A stretch of DNA of 64,000 bases, taken from positions 17,316 to 81,315 of the forward strand of contig NW_004086117.1 of the NCBI RefSeq assembly GCF_000220395.1. The letters are read 5' to 3'. This document shows positions 52,996 through 64,000 of the stretch, piece by piece. Source of the DNA: Ichthyophthirius multifiliis. Lineage: Eukaryota > Ciliophora > Oligohymenophorea > Hymenostomatida. The notes beneath the pieces are model-generated. The model was not told where the DNA came from. It did not search any database and saw only the letters and a list, made by a program, of their open reading frames with translations. Each line of letters begins with the position of its first letter. The first letter of the stretch is position 1. The position numbers and the translations under genes are program-made.

Positions 52996-53015
52996 TCAAT
53001 TTTCAATTTTCAATT
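52996..53015 (-). repeat. 7-bp tandem repeat giving TGA in all three frames
   Basis: Three copies of TTTTCAA (complement TTGAAAA) put TGA at 53010-53012, 53003-53005 and 52996-52998 on the minus strand, one in each frame, at the 3' end of the minus-strand gene. Confidence 0.8.
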
Positions 53016-53662
53016 CCAAATTCTGCTTCAGTACCTACAATATTAAGACAAACTTAAAAAAATAATTTATCTTCGGATATTTATTCCTTATATGCGATTT
53101 GTTTGAGTTTTTAAAACTTTTCGTTATATTCAGTATCTGTTACAAATTTTTTAGCAATTTTATTAATTTTCATATTTTTTTTCTTGCTTTTTTGTAATTT
53201 TTATTATTATTAGTTATTAATATCTTATAGAATTAAATTTTATTGCTTTAAACTACTATTTTCACTCTCTTCATTTTCTTAAAATAAATTTTTATTGTTT
53301 CCAATCTGAAAAATTTATTATTTTTTTGTTTCACTTTCTGTTCTTAATGTATTTTCCTATAAAATTTATTCAGAAATATTAGCGTTTTCTTTATTTGAAT
53401 TATTTTATTCACTTTCTTGATTTTTATATTAATTCAAAGAAATTTTATTTTTAATATTTTCTTCATTTTTTTAGTTTACTATAATATCTTAACGGCATAT
53501 TTATTTTTAAAATTTTTTTTTTATTGCAATTGTACTTTCATTTTGAATATGAATAATATATATTAATCCTATTCCTATAGAACCTATAATTAAAAAAGGG
53601 ATATTTCTATATATTGAAAATTTGTTAGGAAAAAATTAGAAAACGTTTTAAATTATTGTCAT
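53003..53662 (-). CDS. Small membrane-anchored protein, 219 residues
   Basis: An uninterrupted frame; ATG 53662-53660 and TGA 53005-53003. The N-terminus has a basic/aromatic segment (NVFQFFPNKFSIYRN) followed by one hydrophobic span, IPFLIIGSIGIGLIYIIHI (residues about 22-40), consistent with an N-terminal anchor. The middle is Asn/Glu/Gln-rich and disordered. The last 60 residues look folded and basic to acidic: INKIAKKFVTDTEYNEKFQK, LKQIAYKEQISEDKLFFQVC, NIVGTEAEFGIEN. An A10 run on the coding strand (T10 at 53513-53522) is read correctly here, without frameshift. I recognise no family; a mitochondrial or peroxisomal membrane protein is one possibility. Confidence 0.65.
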
Positions 53663-54069
53663 ATGATATAAATATATATATATAAATATTTATATTTATA
53701 TTATTTTTATATTTATTTTTAATTTTTATTTTTTATTTTAATTATTAATTTCAAATTTATTTAATTTTAACTATTTTTTTTTGAAATTTCTTAAATTAAG
53801 CCTACTTAAAATTATGAATTTCTATTTTTTTTTTTGTTAATTTTTATTTATAATTGATAAATAATTTAATTATTTAAAGTCTATTTATTAAAAAAATAGA
53901 AAGTTATAAATTAATTATTAAAAATATTATATTTGAACAAAATATTATAGACAGTTAATTATTATTGATTTAAAATTATTTGTCTTTTTTTATATATTAA
54001 TTTAAATTATTATTATTTTTACTTTTATATAATTAATATTATTTTGTTTTTTTATTAAAAATAAATAAA
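53663..54069. other. AT-only divergent spacer
   Basis: Short A/T-only interval between divergent genes with no recognisable element. Confidence 0.5.
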
Positions 54070-54474
54070 ATGAATAAAAAGCCTAACCAAATTTTATTTA
54101 ATAAATTCAATTTTAGTAAAAATGCAAGCAATCAAATTAATATAGAAAATAATAAAATCAATTAAAACATTCGTACATTAAACCAAGAAGCATTTAAAAA
54201 GGAATAAAACACAGATAAATAAAAAAATCTTTATTAAAATTTTCAAGAAAATTTTTAAAATTTCGATCAAGAATTCATTTAAGATGATTAATGTAATCTT
54301 AATTTTAAATATTGCTGAGTATTAATTATTTATTTTTAGTATTCAACTAAATCCCGGTATTAAGAGAACTTATTTTATTATCAGAATCAAATTAAGACGG
54401 TTTTATTAATCTTAAAGATTTTTGTAACCTTCTTTTAAAATTTTAAATTAATGTGAATAAGGTATTTATATTTA

Positions 54475-54553
<79 letters not shown>

Positions 54554-56735
54554 ATTTTCAAATTTTTTAAATATAAAATTTATTAATAAAAATAAATTAA
54601 AGGAAGATGCTTAAAAAATATTCAATAAAATATGTGGTAGATAACTATAAAATAACTGCACATACGAATGTATTTACTATATACATATATATATATATAT
54701 AGATAATAATTATTTCTATTTTAAAAATAAACAGAATTCATTCTTTTTTTCAGTAAAGATTTGAAAGAAATAAATCTTTCAGAAATTTCTGTACCTGAGT
54801 TTATTCTAAGGCTACGTAAAAAATTATTAATTATATAAAATAAAATAAAAATAAAGTTCTTTAAATATATAGAATAGTTGGATAAGATAAAATAGAAATA
54901 GAACTAAATGATGTTATAAATTATACAAAATAACACAAAATATTAGATATAGATTTAGTAAAAATAACAATAAAGAATAAAAACACAATATATATAAAAA
55001 AAAAGATGTAATTATTAGAAATGTTTTAATTTTGTACAGACGTATATTCCGGAACCTTAAAAAAGAAGCAAAATATATTAAGTTTTTTTTAAAGTACAGT
55101 TCCTTCTTTAATATCTTCTATAAAGGAAAATTTTATATTAGAACTTTAAGATTTGATATCAAATTTAAAGACAAGTGAATGCTCAAATTAAGACATGAAA
55201 TTAAAAATATACGATTATAAACGAGAAATATAATAAATTCATAAAAAAGTTATAAGCTAAGTTGAAATGAATTTTAGAAAATAAAACTTATAAACACTTC
55301 AGGATAAAAAAAACTTTAATTTAAATTTTGAAATATAAATAGTAGATGATATAAATAACCCAAATAATTATATAGAAAATGAAATCGAAGATTATTTTTT
55401 AGAAAATAAACCAAAATATAAAGGTTGGTTATTAAGAAAAAGTAAAAAATACGAAAAAAAATGGTCAAATTTATTCATATATATAAATAATGAAAATTCA
55501 GTATTAATTTCTTTGAAACCCACAATATTAAAGGTAAATATTATTTATTTATATTAATAAAAATATTAATTTAAAAAAAAAATATTTTTAGAAAGAAATA
55601 GAATGTGAAAATATGGAACTTTATTAGTGCATATTTTTAGAGGTTTTAGATAATTTTGAATATAAGTAAATAAAAAGTGATAGAAAAAATAACAAACTAT
55701 TATAATCAATAAATGGAAACGATAAATATTTAAACACTTTTTCAAATGATTATAATAAAACATCTTTTTTTGGATAAAAAGGCGGGTTATAAAATGAAAA
55801 TAAGCTATTCTTTATTTACGATAAGAAAAATAATAAAACATATTTAATTCGTTCTTAAGAAAGTTTAGTTATTTTAAGCATTATATAGTTTTATAATAAT
55901 AACCAGGAAAAAAATAATATAAGTAATTAATAAGAAGTATTATTATCAGAGTATACAGGAGCTATAGAAATAGCAGTATGTAAAAAAGACTAAATAAACT
56001 AGATTTATACGAATTTTAAAAAGTTTACTTTTAGATAATATTTTATAATTATAAAATAAGGTAAAATTTTTATTTTAAATAATATAGAAAGTATATATAA
56101 TTTTTTTTTATTAAAAAAATATTTATAATTATATATATATAAAAAAGGAAAATTTATCATATATAATGCAAAAATAAAAGACATGATTAATTTAATAGAA
56201 TATGATTTAAAAATAGACTAAAAAATTTAATTTTTACCTTCAAATCCATTTACATTTATATTCGAAAAAAAGAAAATAGAAAATGAAATTATTTTAGAAT
56301 AAAAATAATAAGAAAACAATTCTTAATAATCTTCAGTTGTAATATTTAATACTTGTTAAGAAAAAAAGGAAAAAAATAATGATTAAAATTATAAAAATAA
56401 TGAATATTTTATGAATGAAGAACTTAAAATATAAAAAAAAAATATAAAAAATGAAAAAAGTGAAAGCTTTTTACAAAAAATAAAAAAATAAATTCAAAAA
56501 GTTAAAATTGATAAATTAATTCTTGCAGCAGATTCTGAATATAAAAGAAAATAATGGATTTTCACTTTTAACTTTCATAAAACAATGCAATTGAATATAA
56601 GGAAAAAAGAAAAATTTAGTTTCAATTTAAATTATAAAAACAGTTTTTAAATTAATTATCCGAACTTTTTAACATAATAAAGTGATTAATAAATAGGAAA
56701 ACAAAAACTTAATTTCACATAGAAAGAAAAATAGG

Positions 56736-56795
<60 letters not shown>

Positions 56796-57365
56796 TTAAT
56801 TCTGATTATTATAATATTTTTGCTTACAAAGATAAAAGAAATGAATTTTTAAAAGAAGTAAAAGAAGAAAAATATGAAGAATCTTTTAAAAAAGAAATAA
56901 AAGCAAGAAAATTATTAAATTTTACTCCAACTAATGCAAATAATTAACAAATTTAAAATAAATTAATATAAAGAAGTAAAATATAATAATAATAATAAAA
57001 AAATTTATAAAAAAAAAATAGACACAGATGATAATTTTTATACAATAAATTTTAATTAAGGTAAAAATAATAACCTATTGAAAAAAATAGAATTAATAAA
57101 TAATAATTAAATACTTCTTTTAAATACTAAAGAAATTCGTTCATATAGTCCAGAGGAAATCTGGTAAAAATTCTTGAGACATTTTCTTCAAAGTAACCAT
57201 AATTACGTAGAAATAAGTACGGCTACATTTACTACTAAATCAAGCATTTAAAATAAAAAAAATTTAAATAAAAGTGAAGAATTTATTGATATTTAAGAAT
57301 ATATAGATGAGAAAAAAGACTAAAAAATTAAAAATCGTTTGGTTTTTGTACATAAACAAATATGA
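54070..57365 (+). CDS. PH-domain signalling protein with degenerate EF-hand
   Basis: About 950 residues with introns at about 54292-54338, 54461-54600 (with a (TA)n array), 54638-54740, 54818-54875 and 55534-55590. The N-terminus is Asn/Gln-rich. Then VLRELILLSESNQDGFINLK gives an EF-hand-like loop lacking the first Asp, and EDAQKIFNKICG follows. A coiled stretch (ENFILELQDLISNLKTSE) leads to a PH domain beginning PKYKGWLLRKSKKYEKKWSN. A second PH-like unit starts at EYTGAIEIAVCKKD and ends DSEYKRKQWIFTFNFHKTM, with the closing-helix Trp. A 19-residue Asn run is encoded by an AAT microsatellite (56738-56794). The last 115 residues (EIRSYSPEEIWQKFLRHFLQ) follow an A10 run (57009-57018) that is one base too long. 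PH domains suggest phosphoinositide or protein binding at membranes. Confidence 0.75.
54479..54551. repeat. (TA)n array in an intron
   Basis: About 36 AT units inside the second intron of the PH-domain gene. Confidence 0.95.
56738..56794 (+). repeat. (AAT)19 microsatellite encoding polyN
   Basis: Nineteen AAT codons in frame, giving 19 consecutive Asn between the two parts of the PH-domain protein. The same unit at 10304-10351 is read as polyQ. Confidence 0.95.
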
Positions 57366-57543
57366 TTTTCATCATATATATATATATATATGAAATATTT
57401 GTATATTAGTATAAATATATAGATTAATATTATATAAATATGTAAATATATATGTTATATATATTTTTATTTTCTTTTATAATTTATAAAATATATTTTT
57501 TAAATAAATTAAATATAAATAAATAATTATTAAAAAAATAAAA

Positions 57544-57819
57544 ATGGCTTAAGCAGATAGAAAAGCTGTAATTAAAAACGCAGATATGTCAGAAGAAATG
57601 TCTTAAGACGCCATAGATTGCGCAAACCAAGCTTTGGAAAAATTCAATATAGAAAAAGATATTGCCGCCTTTATTAAAAAAGAATTCGATAAGAAATATA
57701 ATCCAACTTGGCATTGTATTGTAGGTAGAAATTTCGGATCTTATGTAACTCATGAAACGAAGCATTTTATTTACTTTTATATGGGACAAGTAGCTGTATT
57801 ATTGTTTAAATCTGGTTGA
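57544..57819 (+). CDS. Dynein light chain LC8
   Basis: An intact 91-residue protein: [19 protein letters not shown], then [59 protein letters not shown] and [12 protein letters not shown]. This is the whole LC8 (DYNLL) fold, nearly full identity to the family in the core, including [19 protein letters not shown] and the C-terminal beta strand. LC8 is a dimeric hub that holds the intermediate chains of cytoplasmic and axonemal dyneins. Length is as usual for the family (about 90). There is no intron. TAA is used as Gln at codon 3, directly confirming the ciliate code in a highly conserved protein. Confidence 0.98.
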
Positions 57820-58037
57820 GAATAAAGACATTAAATTTGAAAAATATTTATTTATATATATATACAAAAGTAAAAGAAGGAAAAAAAAAAACATATATAT
57901 ATAAATATAATATATATATAAATAAAAAAATAAGTTATATATTTTATTTTTTTTTAATTAAAAAAAATTTTTTCAAAAAAAATAAAAAAAATCAAAAAAA
58001 TCAAAATAATATATAAATAAAGATCTACTTTTTTTTT

Positions 58038-59428
58038 TCAATATTTTAATGGATTTAATGTTTATGAAACTCCATGTCCTATTTTTAATTAAACTAAATT
58101 ATCTTTTTTGACTTTATAATAGACTTTTTCATATTAATTCTACTTTTTCTCACTTTATATTATAGCACGTCTTTAATTTAATTTCTTTATAAAAGGTTTT
58201 TCTAAATTTCCTATTTTTTGAGTTGGTAAAGGATTATCAAATTTTTGATTTTTAATGTTTTCTATCCATTCAATTTTACATTTTCCTCTTCTTTAATCTT
58301 ATTAAGCTAATTATTTATAAAAATAAAATATATTTTAGTTTTTTTATACATAAAAATCTTATTTCTTTTAATTATTATTTGTCACCAATAATCATTCTTT
58401 TAGGTTCCTTTTTTTATTTTTTAAATAATAATTAATCATTTTTTAGATAAACTCTTAAATTTATTTACCCTTAATTAGTTTACATTAGGAACAATAATTT
58501 CAAACTAAAAATTATTATCGTATTTTTCTTTATTATTTCCAAAAATATCTAAATTAGATTTAAAATTATTTATTGTATTTACAGATGCTTCAATGCGTTT
58601 ATTATAATAAAATTTGTTAATATTTTAACACCAATTAGGAGTATCATTAGAAACAACTCTTTATTAATTAAAAAAAATAAAAAAATATAAATATATATAA
58701 AAATAAACTAAAAACTTCATATTTCTAATTTTAGGTTAATTTTATAAATCATTATTTATTCCCAAAAGTGGTCTTGTAACATAATTATGATTACTTGCAA
58801 TGTAAAATAAGTTTTACTTTTAATTTTTAGAATCTAAACTTTTTGTATTATTAAATTAATTTTTATTTATAATTTTTCCTTAGGAAACTGAATTATCTGG
58901 TCTTTTTGCTATACTAACATAAAATAAAAATAAAAATATTTTTTTTTTCTACTTTTAAAATAAATATTGTTTTTTTAATCTCCAGTTTGATAAATGTTAG
59001 CATTCTAGTTTATTTTACATTCTTGGATCATCGAACCCATTAATGCATTTATTAGTATTTTAATTTTAATCTTATTGCAAAAAATTTTGATAAAATTAAC
59101 TTTTATATTTAGAATATATAATATTAAAAAATAAATTTTGTAAATCTTGAAATTTTACTTATTTTATCCATAATTACTATTTTATAAATAAAAACTATTT
59201 GAATAATGTTTAAGGTCATGTATTTAAGCTGATTATTTAAAATTATGTTAAAATTAATCTAAATAATTTCTCTATTCTATTTTGGATCCATCGCCCTTTT
59301 TAATTTAATTGAATTTATCTTAATTAAGAAATAATATATATATATACAGCAGAAGCTTATATTTATTTAAATCTTTAAGATTTTTTATCAGGATAAAATT
59401 ATTAACCTGTAGCAAAAAAGGCTAACAT
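58038..59428 (-). CDS. Unrecognised multi-exon protein, possibly ciliary
   Basis: ATG 59428-59426 opens MLAFFATGQQFYPDKKSQRF, TGA 58040-58038 closes GHGVSQTLNPLKY. Coding islands: KKGDGSKIEQRNYLDQFQHN, AQIHDLKHYSNSFYLQ, CINGFDDPRMQNKLECQHLS, IAKRPDNSVSQGKIINKNQ, FYIASNHNYVTRPLLGINN, VSNDTPNWCQNINKFYYNKR, DIFGNNKEKYDNNFQFEIIV and CKIEWIENIKNQKFDNPLPT. They are separated by about five short AT introns (for example 59150-59095, 58965-58925, 58730-58682, 58324-58282). An extra A near 58465 and a misjudged base near the first intron are needed. Short Tyr/Asn/Pro-rich motifs and a C-terminal GxGxSxTLNPL recall microtubule-inner or ciliary proteins, but that is a guess. About 370 residues. Confidence 0.55.
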
Positions 59429-59897
59429 AAATTTTTATAAAAAATTTATAAAATATCATAAATATAATATAAAAATATATAAATATATATATATTCTTAT
59501 ATATATATATATTTATATTTTTTTATTTTTGTTATTATATTATTTTTATTAATATTTTGCATTTAATTTATTTTGATATAATATTTATTTTTATAAAAAA
59601 TTAAAAACTACAATTATTAACCAATTATTTAATTTTTTTTTTTTCCAAAATAAAAAAATCATATTTATAATATATTTTTTTATATTATTTTTAATGCATT
59701 TTTTTATTTATTTATATTTTTTTTTTTTCAATTATCATTTATTTAAAAAATCCTTTTTTTTATATACTATAAAAATTCTATTATTATTTCACAAAATTAT
59801 ATGTTCATAATAACATTTTTTTTTAATTGAAAAAAGCTTTTAAAAAAATTATTCAAACACCAAATTTAAAGATTTTTAAAAATTAAGTAAATATCTT
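59429..59897. other. AT-only divergent spacer
   Basis: Between the unknown gene and kinesin-13. It contains TA patches near 59480-59515 and no coding frame. Confidence 0.5.
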
Positions 59898-62332
<2,435 letters not shown>

Positions 62333-62837
62333 ATATTTTTATATCTAATTATATATTTTTTTTTTTTTAATTAAAATTAATTTATTTTATTTAAAAAAAA
62401 AAAAAAAATATATACATTACATTAAATTGAATTTATTAATATATTTTTATAAAAAATATAAAAAAGAAAAATATTTATTAAAATTAAAAAATAAAAAAAT
62501 GCGTTAAATTTTATATTATATATGATTAAAAAAAATATTATTTATTATTTTAAATGAAAAGATTTATAAATTTAAAAAAATTGTAAATGTAGTAATTTAA
62601 AAATGTAAATATGTGTTTTTAAAGAAATAGTATAAAAATAATTAAATTATAACTGAATATAATAATATTTAAAGGCTATATAATTATATAAAAATAAAAT
62701 TAAATAAATAATACATATATATAAAACATATATTTATTTTTTAACTATAAATTTAGAATAGTAAGCAAAAATAAATAAAATTAACAAATAACATATTTAT
62801 TTATATTTTTTATTTTCCAATTAAATAAAATATATTT
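62333..62837. other. AT-only spacer
   Basis: Downstream of kinesin-13. A/T only; nothing recognisable. Confidence 0.45.
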
Positions 62838-63280
62838 TCAAACATTTTATTGTTAATTTCTAAATCTTTATACATAAGCCTATATTAATCTAAATAAAGA
62901 TTCTCTTTAAGATTCATTTGTTTATTTATTTTATTTTTCTTAAAAGAAATATTTATCTATTGATAATAATTATATTTTATCTAGTAATTTATTAAGACTT
63001 TAAATTTTTAGCTTTTTAGTTTATCTTCTCATACTAATTAGTAATTTATAGTTAATATCTTTATTTTATTAAACTATATTTTTAACAATTTATATTAAAT
63101 AGTATTTCTTTATATTTTAAATTCTTAAATTTTTATTTCTTTTTCATATGTTTCTTATATTAGAATTATCTTTTCACTTTCAGATTTTGATTAGGGTTCT
63201 TAATACATATTTTTCTATACTATTTATTATTAATCAAATGTATTATTTTATTATTATTATTCTATAATAAGCTATCCCAT
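62838..63280 (-). CDS. Candidate Gln-rich protein, frame unresolved
   Basis: ATG 63280-63278 opens MGQLIIEQQQQNNTFDQQQI, QEPQSKSESEKIILIQETYE and KEIKIQEFKIQRNTIQYKLL. That frame meets TGA near 63030. Beyond it two frames look coding: KFKVLINYQIKYNYYQQ with NLYLDQYRLMYKDLEINNKM in the same frame as the start, and SLFRLIQAYVQRFRNQQQNV in another, which ends at TGA 62838-62840. Either an indel or an unseen intron is present, or the gene is decaying. The protein would be mainly helical. No family recognised. Confidence 0.3.
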
Positions 63281-63431
63281 TTTAATAAAAATAAATAATT
63301 TATATATTATAATTTTTTTTAGTATTTTTTATGGTAAAAAAATTTATTTTATAAAAAAAAAAAAAAAATAAAAAAAGAAAATTAATTTTTTAATTTTATT
63401 TAAAAAAAATAATTTTTAAGGATTTTATATT

Positions 63432-63868
63432 TCAATTATATTTTTCAATTTAATCAACTATTTAATTTATTATTTATGCAATTTTTTCATTTGAGTTGTA
63501 TTTATGTTAAGAAATAAATTTTTCTATTTACTTATTTTATAAATATAAAATTGTTTTATGATCTTTTATTATTAAATAATATATTCCTTCTAAAAAAAAC
63601 AATAAATAATCGATTTCTATATTTTAATTAAATTATTCTAAATATAAATTTATTACTTCTTCATTTTAAAATATTTAATGTATAATATTTTAATCACATT
63701 AAATAAAAATATAAGAAAAAACAATCAAAAGCATTTATTTAATCTGTAAAATTATTAAAAGTAATATAGTATAGATAAAAAAAATAATTAAATTTATATA
63801 TATAATAAGAAAAATAAAAATAAAAATAAATATTAAAAATTTAAATAAAAAAATATAAAAAAATATAA

Positions 63869-63904
<36 letters not shown>

Positions 63905-64000
63905 TATATTTACCTGTTCATTTTATATTTAATAATTTTAAATTAAATATTAAAAGTATTAACTTTCAACAAAGTCATCTATAAATAGTCTATTTGACGA
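63432..64000 (-). CDS. C-terminal part of an ARM-repeat (importin-alpha-like) protein
   Basis: The gene enters from beyond position 64000. Exon (63914-64000) SSNRLFIDDFVESQYFQYLI is spliced across an intron with a (TA)n array (63744-63913) to IKQMLLIVFSYIFIQCDQNI, FQNEEVINLYLEQFNQNIEI, DYLLFFLEGIYYLIIKDHKT, LYLQNKQIEKFISQHKYNSN and EKIAQIINQIVDQIEKYN, ending at TGA 63434-63432. The helical periodicity and the ending (a short loop, IEKF..QH...N..I...I..I...YN) resemble the last ARM repeat of importin alpha (IEFLQSHEN..IYQKAFEIIEKYF), which carries nuclear cargo. Importin assignment is tentative because only about 130 residues are visible. Confidence 0.55.

Noticed and set aside
57589-57789. 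Minus-strand frame of 66 residues
   Set aside because: Antisense of the highly conserved LC8 gene.
57816-58016. Plus-strand Lys/Tyr/Ile-rich frame after LC8
   Set aside because: A/T-only codons, starts inside the LC8 stop region and matches spacer composition.

Overview
The window reads as macronuclear DNA of an oligohymenophorean ciliate. Base composition is extremely AT-rich (intergenic DNA is almost pure A/T). Long open frames appear only when TAA and TAG are read as glutamine and TGA is the sole stop. Recognisable eukaryotic proteins carry many short AT-rich GT...AG introns. The composition, the code and frequent one-base length errors in A/T runs would fit a hymenostome such as Ichthyophthirius, but the species is inferred. 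No bacterial, viral, CRISPR or insertion-sequence content was seen, and I recognised no tRNA or rRNA gene.

Layout. 1-2.7 kb: 5' part of a secreted-protein gene and an organellar-type methionyl-tRNA synthetase. 4.0-8.5 kb: mL62/ICT1-like mitoribosomal protein, an AGC kinase, a Ser-rich protein and a coiled-coil RING protein. 8.8-18.5 kb: a polyQ protein, a helical unknown, a Sec14-type lipid-binding protein with several frame breaks, an unknown, and a protein with a possible HTH. 19.5-26.3 kb: a 45-residue membrane protein, an ankyrin/AGC-kinase protein, an LRR-like protein and a RING-CH plus FHA protein. 26.8-36.1 kb: a giant LRR/coiled-coil protein, two coiled-coil proteins and a SHAQKYF-type Myb protein. 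37.9-46.0 kb: an XRCC3-like RecA-family protein, a USP7-like deubiquitinase and ribokinase. 47.5-53.7 kb: a disrupted membrane-protein gene, an MBOAT acyltransferase, glucose-6-phosphate isomerase and a small membrane-anchored protein. 54.1-64.0 kb: a PH-domain protein, dynein light chain LC8, an unknown protein, kinesin-13, a weak candidate and a truncated ARM/importin-like gene.

The genes do not form operons. Several encode cytoskeletal or ciliary components (LC8, kinesin-13, coiled-coil proteins), signalling proteins (two AGC kinases, PH, Sec14), ubiquitin-system proteins (RING, RING-CH/FHA, USP7) and metabolic enzymes (GPI, ribokinase, MetRS, MBOAT).

About a dozen genes need a one-base correction, nearly always in an A or T run, to keep a conserved frame. 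I treat most as sequence errors, but a few genes (Sec14-like, 33.0-34.2 kb, 47.5-48.4 kb) could be decaying. Long (TA)n arrays sit in introns and spacers. Exon boundaries were placed by eye from frame continuity and GT/AG and are approximate.
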